This document shows, in pieces, positions 39,329 through 50,937 of a stretch of 64,000 nt of DNA. The position numbers and the translations under genes are program-made. The DNA is from Onchidella celtica. Taxonomy: Eukaryota; Mollusca; Gastropoda; Systellommatophora; Onchidiidae. The stretch spans positions 31,585,461 through 31,649,460 of the forward strand of contig OZ007574.1 in assembly GCA_963931925.1 (NCBI GenBank), written 5' to 3'. The notes under the pieces were generated by a model, which saw only the letters and a program-made list of their open reading frames with translations, was not told where the DNA came from and ran no database searches. Position 1 is the first letter of the stretch; every line of letters begins with the position of its first letter.

Positions 39329-42300
39329 CGCCCGTGCAGATGCGGGGCTCTCTTGTAGAAGAGGGACAGCAGAGAATACATCTGACGTGATACTGCGTGT
39401 CGTAAGAGGCGACTAAAGGTGCAAAGGTCCTGGTCTCCCGAGAAGAGCCAGTTGGCGGTGGGCCAACTACCCACCCTGTAAAAATAAACCAGTTACAGAA
39501 ACACAAGCAAATACTTCAAATCAGTCTTTTATCTTGGGAGAAGGGGGAGCATCTGCACCTGTAGATTCAATGAAGGACAATGGACAAAGCCGAAAGGACG
39601 CCACTGGCCCGACTGCTCCTTCATCAAGCAAGTCACTCCGGATTGCGTCGTGGAATGTCCGCTCCATGTATGAAGCAGGAAAGAGTGCCCAGGTTACAAT
39701 GGAGATGAGGCGATACAGACTGCACATACTTGGAGTTAGCGAGACCCGCTGGATACAGTCCGGACTGAAACAACTTAATACTGGGGAAAAGATTTTGTAT
39801 TCTGGAAGGGAGGACAAAAAGCATACAGAAGGAGTAGCGATCATCTTGAGCAAGCACGCCCAGAGGTCACTGAGGGGATGGGAACCCTATGGAAGGAGAA
39901 TTATATTGGCATCATTTACTACTAAGAACAAGAACATCAACATGAACATTGTGCAGATATACGCCCCAACAAATGAAGCAACCGATGAGGACAAGGACGA
40001 CTTCTACAACCAGCTTCAGGAAATAGTTGACACATTGCCAAGAAAAGATGTGAACATTATAATGGGAGACGCCAATGCCAAGATAGGACAGGACAATACA
40101 GGGTATGAGGACATTATGGGGTGCAATGGTTTAGGACAAATGAATGAGAATGGAGAGCGGTTTGCAAGTTTCTGCGCATTTAACAGCTATGTGATTGGAG
40201 GTTCAGTATTCCCACACAAGAGGATCCATAAGGCCACTTGGATTTCACCGGATGGAGTAACTGAAAATCAGATTGACCACTTTTGCATCACCCGACGATT
40301 CAGACGCTCACTAGAGGATGTCATAGTACAGAGAGGAGCAGATGTTGGATCTGACCATCACATGCTGCTGGCAAGACTCAAACTCCGCCTCAAGAAACAA
40401 GGTACCAGAGCAGGAACAAAGAGGAGAAAGTTTCAAGTGAGCCTTCTGGATGGAGACAAGAAGGAAGAGTTCCAGCTGACACTGAGGAATAGATTCAAAC
40501 CCCTTGTTGACCTCGAAGAGACAGTAGATTTGGAGACTCACTGGGCTAAGGTAAAAGGAGTATTTACATCGACATGTCAGGATGTTATTGGGGAAAAGAA
40601 AGTGGAACACAAGGAATGGATCAGTCAAAAATCACTGGACTTGATAAGGATAAGAAGAGACCTAAAAGAACGGGTAAATGCAAGTCGTACAAGAAGCTCA
40701 AGAGTTGGTAACCAGGAAGAGTACCGAGCATCAGCTAAAGAGGTCAAAAAATCTATTAAAAAAGACAAAGAGGAGTTCATAGGAATGTTAGCAGAGAAAG
40801 CAGAGAAGGCAGCAACAGGAGGACACATGAGGATCCTCTACCAGACTACAAAGACTCTTGCTGGAAAATATGGAAAACCTGAAGTTCCTGTCAAGGATTA
40901 CAACAGGAAGGCTATTTTTGGAAAGGAAGCTCAGGCAAAAAGATGGATAGAACATTTTAACAGCCTCTTGAACAGACCTCCACCAAGCAACCCACCCGAC
41001 ATTCTACCCGCAAGAAATGATTTACCGATCAGTTGCGACCCTCCGACTAAAGCAGAGATTAATGATGCCATAAAGCAGTTAAATCGAGGCAAGGCAGCTG
41101 GACCAGACCAGATCCCACCAGAGGCGCTGAAGGCAGATGCTGCTGGGGCTGCAGAGGGTCTGCACTCACTATTCTCGAGGATTTGGATCGGAGGCAAGTT
41201 TCCAAAGGACTGGAAGGAAGGACACCTCGTGAAGCTCCCAAAAAAAGGGGACCTCAGCAATTGTAGTAACTACAGAGGAATCACACTTCTCTCCATCCCA
41301 GGAAAGGTTTTCAATCGGATTATTCTCAAGCGAATACAGAATGCAACAGACCAAAAACTTCGTGAGGAGCAAGCTGGTTTCAGGAGTAATCGATCAACCA
41401 CCGACCAGATCGCCACGCTGAGAATCATAGTAGAGCAGTCGCTAGAGTGGAACTCCCAACTGATAGTGAACTTCCTTGACTACGAGAAGGCCTTTGATAG
41501 CATCGATAGAGAAACACTGTGGAGAATATTGAGACATTATGGAATCCCAGAGAAGATGGTGAATCTTATCAAGAGCATGTACGAGGGGACAAGTTGCAGA
41601 GTCGTACATGATGGTGAGCTTACTGACAGCTTTGATATCAAGACTGGTGTTAGGCAGGGTTGTTTGCTGTCCCCATTTCTGTTTATCCTGGTGATTGATT
41701 GGCTTATGAAAGAAACCACCAGTGGAGGAAGAAATGGCATACAATGGACCCCATGGACACAGCTGGACGATCTAGATTTTGCAGATGACTTGGCACTATT
41801 GTCGCACACACACGACCAGATGCAAGCAAAGACTACAGCTCTAAACAAAATTTCAGAATCTATTGGATTGAGGATACATCCCGCGAAGTCGAAGGTCCTA
41901 AAAATTGTTGCACCCCTAAGCGAACAAGTCACAGTAGGAGATCAACCACTGGAAGATGTAGAGTCCTTCTGCTATCTTGGTAGTATCATTGACAATAAGG
42001 GAGGAACAGAGGCAGAAGTCAAAGCACGAATTGGAAAGGCACAGGCAGCTTTCACATCCTTAAGCAAGATTTGGAGAACCAAGGATATATCTCTAAAAAC
42101 AAAGCTGAGGATATTCAACTCGAACGTGAAGTCAGTCCTGTTGTATGGATGTGAGACTTGGAATGCGTCCCAGGCCTGCATAAAGAGAATCCAAGTTTTC
42201 ATCAACAGATGTTTAAGGAAGCTACTTAAGATCAGATGGACAGACAAGGTCAGCAATGAAATTGTATGGAAAAGAACAAGACAGAACCCAGTCAGAGAGG

Positions 42301-42571
42301 AAATTGGTAGGAGGCGATGGAGATGGATCGGCCACACTCTCAGGAGGCCAGGAAACAGCATCACGAAGAAGGTATTGGACTGGAATCCCCAGGGCAAGAG
42401 ATCAAGAGGAAGGCCGCGCGGAACGTGGAGAAGAGCCAGAGAAAATGATGTGCAACGAAGCGGAAAGACTTGGAATAATGTAAAGAGGCTGGCCCATGAT
42501 AGAGAGGGATGGAAGGTGTTTGTTGGTGGCCTATACCCTGATCCAGGGTGAGAAAGGCAATGATGATGATG
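39329..42571 (+). mobile_element. full-length RTE-type LINE
   Basis: About 3.24 kb between two copies of the 12-mer ATGCCTGTGTAT. It has a ~240-bp 5' UTR (with CGTAAGAGGCGACTAAAGG), one long ORF, and a very short 3' UTR ending in (ATG)n just after the stop. Short tandem-repeat tails instead of poly(A) are typical of RTE LINEs. Position, target duplication and uninterrupted ORF indicate a young, complete insertion into an older LINE 3' end. A 5'-truncated, nearly identical relative lies at 50511-50937. Confidence 0.85.
39570..42551 (+). CDS. RTE LINE endonuclease-reverse transcriptase
   Basis: Encodes the enzyme that nicks target DNA and copies its own RNA at the nick. The first ATG is at 39570 (993 residues); the frame is open upstream to 39417, so an earlier non-ATG start is possible. 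Counting from 39534, the APE-type endonuclease shows SWNVRSM (~37), SETRW (~68), MGDANAKIG (~177) and SDHHMLL (~273). The RT shows NYRGITLLS (~580), DYEKAFDSIDR (~648), GVRQGCLLSPFLF (~705) and catalytic FADD (~749). The C-terminus is the basic RRRWRWIGHTLRR ... GKRSRGRPRGTW region usual in RTE proteins. Vertebrate BovB and the CFDP2-like annotations belong to the same family. No internal stop or frame break is seen. Confidence 0.9.
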   Translation: MKDNGQSRKDATGPTAPSSSKSLRIASWNVRSMYEAGKSAQVTMEMRRYRLHILGVSETRWIQSGLKQLNTGEKILYSGREDKKHTEGVAIILSKHAQRSLRGWEPYGRRIILASFTTKNKNINMNIVQIYAPTNEATDEDKDDFYNQLQEIVDTLPRKDVNIIMGDANAKIGQDNTGYEDIMGCNGLGQMNENGERFASFCAFNSYVIGGSVFPHKRIHKATWISPDGVTENQIDHFCITRRFRRSLEDVIVQRGADVGSDHHMLLARLKLRLKKQGTRAGTKRRKFQVSLLDGDKKEEFQLTLRNRFKPLVDLEETVDLETHWAKVKGVFTSTCQDVIGEKKVEHKEWISQKSLDLIRIRRDLKERVNASRTRSSRVGNQEEYRASAKEVKKSIKKDKEEFIGMLAEKAEKAATGGHMRILYQTTKTLAGKYGKPEVPVKDYNRKAIFGKEAQAKRWIEHFNSLLNRPPPSNPPDILPARNDLPISCDPPTKAEINDAIKQLNRGKAAGPDQIPPEALKADAAGAAEGLHSLFSRIWIGGKFPKDWKEGHLVKLPKKGDLSNCSNYRGITLLSIPGKVFNRIILKRIQNATDQKLREEQAGFRSNRSTTDQIATLRIIVEQSLEWNSQLIVNFLDYEKAFDSIDRETLWRILRHYGIPEKMVNLIKSMYEGTSCRVVHDGELTDSFDIKTGVRQGCLLSPFLFILVIDWLMKETTSGGRNGIQWTPWTQLDDLDFADDLALLSHTHDQMQAKTTALNKISESIGLRIHPAKSKVLKIVAPLSEQVTVGDQPLEDVESFCYLGSIIDNKGGTEAEVKARIGKAQAAFTSLSKIWRTKDISLKTKLRIFNSNVKSVLLYGCETWNASQACIKRIQVFINRCLRKLLKIRWTDKVSNEIVWKRTRQNPVREEIGRRRWRWIGHTLRRPGNSITKKVLDWNPQGKRSRGRPRGTWRRARENDVQRSGKTWNNVKRLAHDREGWKVFVGGLYPDPG

Positions 42572-42700
42572 ATGCCTGTGTATTGTGTGTGTGATTTATT
42601 ATTATGATATGAATGTTGTAAAGTGCTTAGAGCCTGGTTGTTAGCTGGATGAAGCGCTATATAAATGCTGTGTATTATTATTATTATTATTATTACAGGG
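42572..42700 (+). mobile_element. L2/CR1-like LINE 3' UTR, right part
   Basis: Continues 39328 after the RTE: TGTATTGTGTGTGTGATT, GTTGTAAAGTGCTTAGAGCC, GAAGCGCTATATAAATGCTG, then (ATT)n at 42678-42697. It matches 16203-16310. Confidence 0.8.
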
Positions 42701-42753
42701 AATCCCGAGAATTGGATGTTGAGGGAACAGGAGTCACTGCCCAGCAGAAGGGG

Positions 42754-43065
42754 CAGCAACTACTTCACTTCACGACACGCGTCAGCCGTTGGGACTGTGT
42801 AAAACCAGCATGTGCAAGGAACTCCAGAAGGTCTGGCTGAATCATCTACTGAGAGAATTTGTGGGCTGTGATCAGACCGGGTCTAACAGCGCTGGAACAC
42901 CGGGAGGTCCAGCAACTACTTCAGATCACGACTCACGTCAGGCGTTGGGACTGTGTAAATCAGCATGTGCTCGGAACTCCAAAAAGGTCTAACTGAATCA
43001 TCTACTAAGAAAACCTGTGGGCTGTGGTCAGACCGGGTTTAACAGCGCTGGAACATCGGGTAGGG
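42754..43065 (+). repeat. 156-bp tandem duplication, two units
   Basis: Units start at CAGCAACTACTTCA (42754 and 42910) and share GTTGGGACTGTGTAAA, CTGAATCATCTACT and CAGACCGGGTYTAACAGCGC. Divergence is roughly 10 percent by eye. Confidence 0.8.
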
Positions 43066-43077
43066 TTGTACACACCT

Positions 43078-43317
43078 GGCGGCTTTAGTTCTTGTTGTTC
43101 CAACTCCACTTTTTTGCACAACTAGGAAATTCGACATGAAACGTTTGCGGCTTTAGTATTATGAAAAGGGGTTAGGATAAATCTGAACAGTGAAACAGAA
43201 TGATAAGTGCCACAACGCATTTTACACAGGTGTCAAACTGTACATGTTCTACACACTAAAAGATCTCCAGTTTCTTTTCAGAAAATGGAGATAGAACAAA
43301 CAAAAACTTACGTCGCG
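43078..43317 (+). mobile_element. MITE family A, copy 3
   Basis: Starts GGCGGCTTTAGTTCTTGTTG and ends ACAAAAACTTACGTCGCG. The interior (AACTCCACTTTTTTGCACAA, GTGCCACAACGCATTTTACA) is as in the other copies. No clear target duplication. Confidence 0.8.
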
Positions 43318-43459
43318 ATTTAACATGCGGGCCATCCATAAAGTATGTCCGTTTGATTTGAGCGGTTTTTATTCCCCCCCCGCCCCACCCTTCCATGCCG
43401 TTCACCTCCCTGCTCAAAGTATGTGGCCATCAAATTGTGGAATGTCCTACTTTCCACCC

Positions 43460-43990
43460 CTTGCCCCAATCCACCCCACCTCCCTCCCCCAAACCCCGTT
43501 CCATCCCACCTGCCACTCCGATACCCCAATCCATCCCACCCCCACCCGCATACACCAATCCACCTCACCTCCCACCCACATACCACAATCCACCTCACTT
43601 CCCACCCGCATACACCAATCCACCTCAACTCCCACCCACATACACCAATCCACCTCAACCCCCACCCACATACACCAGTCCACCTCTTCCCACCCGCAAA
43701 CAACAATCCACCTCACTTCCCACCCGCATACACCAATCCAACTCACCTCCCACCTGCATACACCAATCCACCTCGCCTCCCGTCCGCATACACCAATGCA
43801 CCTCACCTCCCACTCGCATACACCAGTCCACCTCACCTCCCACCCGCATACACCAATTCACCTCACCTCCCACCCGCATACACCAATTCACCTCACTTCC
43901 CACCCCACCCACATAGCCCAATCCACCCTTCCCACCCCACAACCCAATTCATACACCCACACCCCACCCAACTCCCACTCCCTCTCCACC
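43460..43990 (+). repeat. 30-bp C-rich minisatellite
   Basis: The unit is CCTCACCTCCCACCCGCATA plus CACCAATCCA, ~30 bp, about 14 units with variants (43550-43910), flanked by looser C-rich sequence. Because the unit length is a multiple of three, all frames stay open and give several long Pro/His/Thr-rich false ORFs on both strands. Confidence 0.9.
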
Positions 43991-45234
43991 CCCTCCTCCC
44001 CCCCCCCGCCCTCCCCTCACAGGCAAAAATTTAGAGAGCAACCTCAACCAAAAATTGTCTTTCGAATTCTTCTCCCCCCACACCCCCCCCCCCCAGAAAA
44101 ACACATGGATACCCCCGCTTCCTCCCTACTCATGACGTGTTGTTCAACTTGTGCACGCTGATAAGACTTCTCACCACCCTCTCGACCACCTGAACCAATG
44201 GGGCAGGTTGAGTCTGGAAATCAAGGCCGCACCCACGGGGAATTGTGGTGGGGCAGACAGGGGGCAGAGAGTCAAAGGGTGTCGGGTATCATGATGGGGT
44301 GTGTGTAACATGATGTACATTGCATGGGCTTTAGTGAGATGTTTCGGGTTCTTTCAGAACTGGACTTGGGGCTTTGTCGAGTCTTTTTCGGCTCGGAATT
44401 AAGATTTGTCAAGTCCTTGAATGTGTTTGTCCATCGCTAAGGTTTGATTCGTTTAGAAATTCGTGCCCTCAGACTTATGACATTTTCTCGAAAACTGATT
44501 TTAAAAAATGGCAAAAAAATAAATAAATGTATGTAGCAAAGCCTCGCGTAAGAAATGTTTTTAATAATACCCACAGGATACAAAAAAAGTCTGCTGTTAA
44601 GGAGTATTTCGGGAGGAGTTCTCTACCGCTAGAGTCGCAAAAGGCCTTAAAATACATAGCTCTAGAGTAAAAACTTGGGGGTCGTACGTTTTTGTAACAA
44701 AATTTAAAAAACGCAAAGAAAAAAGGAAGAAAAAAAAATCAATATTTCAGCTAAACGCCTGCTTGAAGAAGAAAAACAACAGGGAAAAAAAAATGGAAAT
44801 ATTGAACAGATAAAATCGAACAATAAAAAATGATCGAAAATGAGTTATTTGTAGAATAATTAAATCAACACGATGACTTCTTTGCGAGTACTGACTTATA
44901 TTTCTGCAGCGCAGCATGGCCACCAATGTGTGGAGGCTCGAAGTGACGTCATTTCTGTGGTTTTTGTAATATCTGAAAATGTGATTGGTGTTAGGGGAGC
45001 GCAGTCTAAATTACAAGGCCGTCAGCAACGGGATTTTTTCAAACAGGCGAATTTCGTTGATCATTTTCTAAAACATTACCAAAAAATAACCATTGTTTGT
45101 TGTGTTGCAATCTGAGATTTTCCATGACCTTAAGGTTGCCTGAATGGTAAATCCACAAGCAAACGTGAATTTCCTCAAAGCAGCCAATTTCGTCCTTCAT
45201 TGTCTAAAATATTGCCCAAAGAATTGCTCTGAAG
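43991..45234. other. non-coding, no gene seen
   Basis: C-rich at the start, then AT-rich with A-runs (44720-44790). No domain-bearing frame or repeat copy recognised. Confidence 0.45.
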
Positions 45235-45611
45235 CAGTGGTTCTCAACGAGGGTGATCTCGCCCACCCCCCCCCTCCCAGCGATTTTGGTCTGGGGGGGG
45301 GGGGGGCGAAAACAAAGAAATGGGCGACAAGGGGGCAAATACAGAACAGCCGCTGAGTTGTTCAACAGCGCAAATGTAGGTGGGTTTTATAGGCCATTTT
45401 TTTTATGCATTTGATAAAGAATTCTCTCTGTTTTATAAATTAATTAATAAAGCTTTGAAAAACTTAACACCACAATTTGTGATTTTCTTGTGAAATGTAT
45501 CTGTTGGGTTTGATCAGGGATTTTGAGGGGTGAGGTGGGAGGAGAGAAGGGGGGCTGGTGATGAAAGAAAAGTTGGAGCCTAAGGAGGCTGAGAAAGGTT
45601 GAGAACTACTG
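45235..45611. mobile_element. hAT-like non-autonomous element
   Basis: Inverted ends CAGTGGTTCTCAACGAGG and GAAAGGTTGAGAACTACTG enclose 377 bp with a C-run/G-run core (45270-45306). This end type is characteristic of hAT (Charlie-like) elements. No convincing 8-bp target duplication and no transposase. Confidence 0.65.
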
Positions 45612-47264
45612 AAGAAAATATTCAAGTTTACAGTAAACGCATCACTATAACTTCACATCATTTCCGCATTCAATGTTACTGACTTGGTCAGATCCAAAGA
45701 AAATCATTGTCCTTTAATGAAAGAAAAAAAAATAATCCCGTACAAGCGCGATTTTCTTGCCCCATGAGCAGAAATGTGCATTTTGTTGTCGGAAATAGCG
45801 ACTTTGTATTTGGTTACTACTCTATCATAATGGCATATGTCAGACTTATGTCAAAAGGCAGCTGACGGTTCATTTCATTTCCTGAGCATGAGTGCTATCA
45901 GATAGGTAAAAAAAAAAATGTGCCTTCAGGAAAATGTACTAATCCAATAGAATCATAATGGCATGAGTCACCAAATGACAGGAGAAGAAAGTTTTTTCTC
46001 AAGATCTTAAGAGTGTCAAAAATGACATGCCATTAGCGTAGAGCAGTGACAATTTGTAAAATCATTAAATTGCTACCTTGGAAGTCTGATTTTAAATAAT
46101 TTTTTTTTTACATAACCTTAAGAAGCAAGACTTGGGAAGGACTATCGGACACGGTTATCCCCAGAAAATACATTAGAACCCGTTTAATGGGACAAGAATC
46201 AGAAAAAAATATTTAACAGAATCTAACTTGAAGGAAATCTTATTAGTAACCCTTCCCCAACCTAAATCTATTATCAAGCCTGTCCCTAACCCTTAATCCT
46301 GTCTGTAAACCTATCCATCAAATCAAGATAACCGGAAATGGTAATCGAAATATATGAGTTCTCACAGGATAGAAAATATTTTGCTTTAAGTTTACGAGTT
46401 TGAATTTGAGTTAGGAGAAAGCATGTGGACACGATATGGGTCACTTTGCGCCAGGAAAAATCAAGACTATAGACAGAATAATAACAGAACGATTGGGAAC
46501 AGGACCCTACCAGAAGCGTCCACTAATTACCCGCTACTAAAATCTTGAAGACCAGTCATCCACATACCAACTTTCAAAATATTCAGCCAGAGTTCTAAAG
46601 TTATAACTTTCGGATGAAGGGCACAGATTTCTGAACGAACGAAAGTTTGGCCACCTACAAAATGGTTCGTACGTTCGTACAGGAGGAGGGAGGATTGGAG
46701 GGGGGGGGGCGAGTTTGACTGGATTTTTCAGTGCATCATCAGTTCGATAACAGCCTTCAGTAGATCGGGGTTCCCTTTAATTCTTTAGAAATATGATCGT
46801 GCAATATTTTTTTTTCGGTATTATATTGCGCCTTCCCCTTTTCCACCATTGCGTGGGCGGGGCTAGGTTAAGCACAGGAGTACAAATTGTCAAGTTAGTG
46901 TGGGGCGGAGTTTGACTACGTCTTTATGTGAGAAGGCGAATCATTAACTAGAGTACTTGCAATGCGTTGTTGACGTTTTCTAAATGTAATCTAGATAGTA
47001 TCAGTTTAGTTCTTAAAATAAATGTTTTTAATTCAAAGAACTGTTTATTATCAAACTGTATAATAGAATAAAAGGAATTTGTGAAAGTGGCAAAATATAT
47101 ATTTGCCACTAAATTCAATAATCCCCTTTAGACATCCCCCATGCGTGGTTCCTTTACAAGAAGTCTCACCGTTGGAACATCAGAGATACCAAATAGCACC
47201 GAGCACAGGGGAATGGGCGGAGGGGGGGGCGGTCTATTTAATTTAATTTAAACATGAATGAACA
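45612..47264. other. non-coding, includes minisatellite relic
   Basis: No gene seen. 46245-46315 (AACCCTTCCCCAACC, CTATTATCAAGCCTGTCC) is a short relative of the 32-bp minisatellite at 37500. A G-run is at 46699. Confidence 0.45.
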
Positions 47265-47490
47265 TATTTGAGTTTGAGTTTGGGTTTAAGGTGCGTCGGC
47301 ACACTAACGGCCATTTTGCGCCTATGACGATCTATTTGGGTACGTCATTCATTTTTTCGTATTCAGAGCTTCTGAATTTCGCAAATATAATTAAATAGTT
47401 CCGTTTAAATTTACTGCGTTGGTAAAATTCTCAAAAGTTATTTTGTATGGATCTGAAAAGAGTTTTGTAACTGAGTATAAATGTTTTATC
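47265..47490 (+). repeat. dispersed repeat family B, copy 2
   Basis: GAGTTTGAGTTTGGGTTTAA, GTGCGTCGGCACACTAACGG, CTATTTGGGTACGTC and TTATTTTGTATGGATCTGAA match 14585-14780 in order. Confidence 0.65.
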
Positions 47491-48689
47491 ATTGGAAATG
47501 TCTGAAAAGGGGTGAGACTGGGCATAATGTTAAATTCAATCATATTCAAATTTTGTTACAGAGAACAGTAGGGCACGGAGCCATCCCCAGACCTTGGCTT
47601 ACTTGGGACGTTAAAATCCAGGGACATTTTTATTATTCATATGGACTCGCGAGGCGTTCTCCGCTAACACGTTCACTTTCGTAGACGACAAGGAAACGGA
47701 ATTTTTACGAATAATAGTTCATCTCACACTGGATTTTGAAAGAAGGTATTTTTTCCGAAATAAAACTTTACTCGTAGAGTGTATGATTGATGTCAACTTT
47801 TTAGGTCACAAAGGGGGGGGGGGGTAGCATTCTAATCTCGGAACGGTACAGTTAGCCACTGGCAGACACGAAGTGCACACCATAATTTCCTATATTTTCT
47901 TAATAAATCCAGGAAGCCCCTGTCTTGCGAAGCCTGGACTGATACAAATCAATTTCTGCTGCTATTTCCTGGGTGTACATTTTGCTGGCAGCAAGTGGCT
48001 GTGACGTTGTGACATTAGGTCGTGACATACTGATGTTCACTACAAGTCCCGTAGACATGCGCACCATAGGAGAACGGATCAGAATTGGTGCGAGATGATA
48101 GACTATTATTGTTCATAAATTAGCAAATGTTTCGCATGTGGAAAAACTTAGATAGGGATGATTCTATGGCAATAAGATTGTTTCGTATTTTATAAGAATG
48201 CCCATGAAACTTTTGTGCATTTTAGATTAAGCCGTGGTTACGTTCTGTCAAATCTAAAGGTGTGTTTTCAGGGGTTTCTGAAAAGTGTTACATGATGTGT
48301 TGAGTGTTCTTATAGTGAAGCTGTCCAGACGTGTACGCTGTGGGTGCGAATATGCCCGTTCTGTTGTTGTGGACCACGGTGCAGTGCTATGCTGGCTGTT
48401 TACCTGCACAATATATTAAACCATCCGGACTTTGCGCCGCTGAATTACCAATTGGTCGCCGAAGTTTGAGAAAAGTTGTGCATGCAATTTAGGAAAATGG
48501 ACAAAATCAATATGACAAACTGTGTATTCTTCGTCACCAAAGACCTTAGGACCAAATTCCTTAGGCCCAAAGCCGTTGAGGCCAGAGTCCTTACAGTGAG
48601 GCCCCAGAGAAACGAAGAATGATCATGACCAAAGTCTACTTATGACACTGGTCCAGTCAGTAGAAAGAATGCACAGCAACCTTGCTCTG
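47491..48689. other. non-coding, no gene seen
   Basis: No repeat or coding structure recognised, apart from a G-run at 47812. Confidence 0.4.
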
Positions 48690-49400
48690 TACGTCTGGGC
48701 TCTGCTCGTTCGTCGGGGTGGGAGAGAATGCTGTGCACTTATAAACCAGGGCTAAACAATGTACCAGCTACATGTGATACGATTTTCCCATTCACAGAGG
48801 TAGCTAGCTAAACCAAAACGCTCAAAGATCTACACTCTATACCTATGGGCTCTGCTCCGTTTACTCGGGGTAAGAAGAACGCTGTGCCTTTATAAACCGT
48901 GACCAATGTACCAGCTGAATGTAACATGATTTTCGCACTCACAGGCAGAGACGTCCAAAATGTACACAAAGGTTTCATACTCCTCATTGCTGGGCCCTGC
49001 TCAGTAGTCGGACCGAAGGAAACTGTGCACTTATAAACCACGACCAAACAACGTACCGGCTACATGCAACATGATTTTCCCACTCAATCAGCTGAGGCAA
49101 AACGCACCAGGGTCCACACTCTGGGCTCTCCTTTAGTAGCCAGGATGAGAGGAAAGTTATGCAGATAATTTTCCCACTCACAGAGTCGGCAAATCCAAAA
49201 TGCACAAAATTTCACATTTTCTTTTGCTGGGCTCTCGTCTGGCAGTCGGGCTGAGGGTGTAAAAAAAAAAGCCACAGCTAAACAGTGTAACAGCCAAATG
49301 TACCAACATATTCCCACTCACAGATAGTCAGTTAAATTTGAAATGCACACAGGTCGAGGCTTCGTATTGGTGGGATCCCCCCTTAGTGGTCAAAGCTTTG
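48690..49400 (-). repeat. degenerate ~145-bp tandem repeat, 6 units
   Basis: The TGGGCTCTGCTC-like word recurs near 48695, 48845, 48991, 49122, 49227 and 49369. Each is followed by a GTCGGG stretch, CTTATAAACC, AATGTACCAGC and TTCCCACTCACAGA. The units are well diverged. Orientation is arbitrary. Confidence 0.7.
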
Positions 49401-50509
49401 AAGAAAAAAGGTGCTGCATGTCTTTAAAGCTAATTGATATTAATAATAAATATTAATTTTATATACCGCGTTATCCCGTTAAAAGGTAAGGCCTTAGCCT
49501 TTGAAAGAGTAATTTCTTCAACTCCTATTCAATTCGCCTGTACAAAGAAGATGCTAAGTATATGGGGCAAAAGTATTTCAGTAAATGACCTACTTAAGTT
49601 TACATTATAAATTACCAGTCATAAAGGAGATGGAAAGCCTTTCAGACTTCACAATTCAGGTTAAGTAAGTTCAAAGTAAGCTTTAAAGTCTGCTCCCATG
49701 AAGCGTGTCTTCCAGGCACATTCTGCGCGTCTTTTTCACTCAATGAATACCCGCGTTTTCTGAAAAAAAAAAAAATAATAATACACTCCTATTGTTATTG
49801 TAAGTGTTCCAATCTAAGCAGCCAGTGGGCGGTGGCCGCTTCTAATAGGGTTTCATACTGTCCTGTCATTGTGCTATATTCTGTGTATCTTGTTTCTTCC
49901 TAGCACAATGTGATCATTATCGTGTTGTCGTAAGTTCTCCAAATCGAAACTCAAACTCATGTAAGCAAATTATATTTTAGATATAAAACTTTTTCGAAAA
50001 AAAGAAAAATACGCTAGTAAAAAGCACGCGCAGAAAAAAAGAGAAGAAAAAAACACACGCTTTGGAGGGAACAGGCTTTTCGGGATCTCAATACCAACTG
50101 GACATCAGGACGTCCCCTTAGAATGACGAGGTTCTATAGATATCGCCAGTTTTGGGCGGAACTGAGTTATACATTACACAGTACTTCTACATGCATTCTC
50201 TATTGTGAGTCAAAGAATCTAGCAGATTTGTTGTGTAATTTGTAAGTATTACTAAAATGAAAAAAAAAAACACAAAAAAAACCAAACGGTGCGTCTGTAA
50301 AAGCTATGGGCACTTGACACTTCAGTCATCAATTTCTCAAAAGTTGACCTAAGAGAGTTAGAACCGTGACATTCTGAGGGGGCGATTAACTCTTATGCGT
50401 CCTCACACAATTTGTGGTCACTTTTTATTTACATTCATGTCTTTACCGGGTGTCTGAAAAAAAAAATGGTAAACACAAATTAAAAGTTTAATGTTATTTG
50501 CAACTCTAT
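49401..50509. other. non-coding, no gene seen
   Basis: AT-rich with A-runs (49762, 50260). No supported feature. Confidence 0.4.
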
Positions 50510-50510
50510 T

Positions 50511-50937
50511 GAGACTTGGAATGCGTCCCAGGCCTGCATAAAGAGAATCCAAGTTTTCATCAACAGATGTTTGAGGAAGCTACTTAAGATCAGATGGACA
50601 GACAAGGTCAGCAATGAAATTGTTTGGAAAAGAACAAGACAGAGCCCAGTCAGAGAGGAAATTGGTAGGAGGCGATGGAGATGGATCGGCCACACTCTCA
50701 GGAGGCCAGGAAACAGCATCGCGAAGAAGGTATTGGATTGGAATCCCCAGGGCAAGAGATCAAGAGGAAGGCCGCGCGGAACGTGGAGAAGAGCCAGAGA
50801 AAAGGATGTGCAACGAAGCGGAAAGACTTGGAATAATGTAAAGAGGCTGGCCCATGATAGAGAGGGATGGAAAGTGTTTGTTGGTGGCCTATACCCTGAT
50901 CCAGGGTGAGAAAGGCAATGATGATGATGATGATGAT
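50511..50937 (+). mobile_element. 5'-truncated RTE LINE copy
   Basis: Corresponds to 42153-42571 of the full-length element: the last ~130 codons, stop, and a longer (ATG)n tail. I count about seven substitutions over ~410 bp (roughly 1.7 percent) and no indels in the coding part, so the insertion is recent. The frame 50571-50909 is the surviving C-terminus (RRRWRWIGHTLRR, GKRSRGRPRG). It cannot encode an active enzyme. Confidence 0.9.

Noticed and set aside
43325-44161. 278-codon Pro/His/Thr-rich frame and its overlapping frames
   Set aside because: Product of a 30-bp tandem repeat whose length keeps all frames open.
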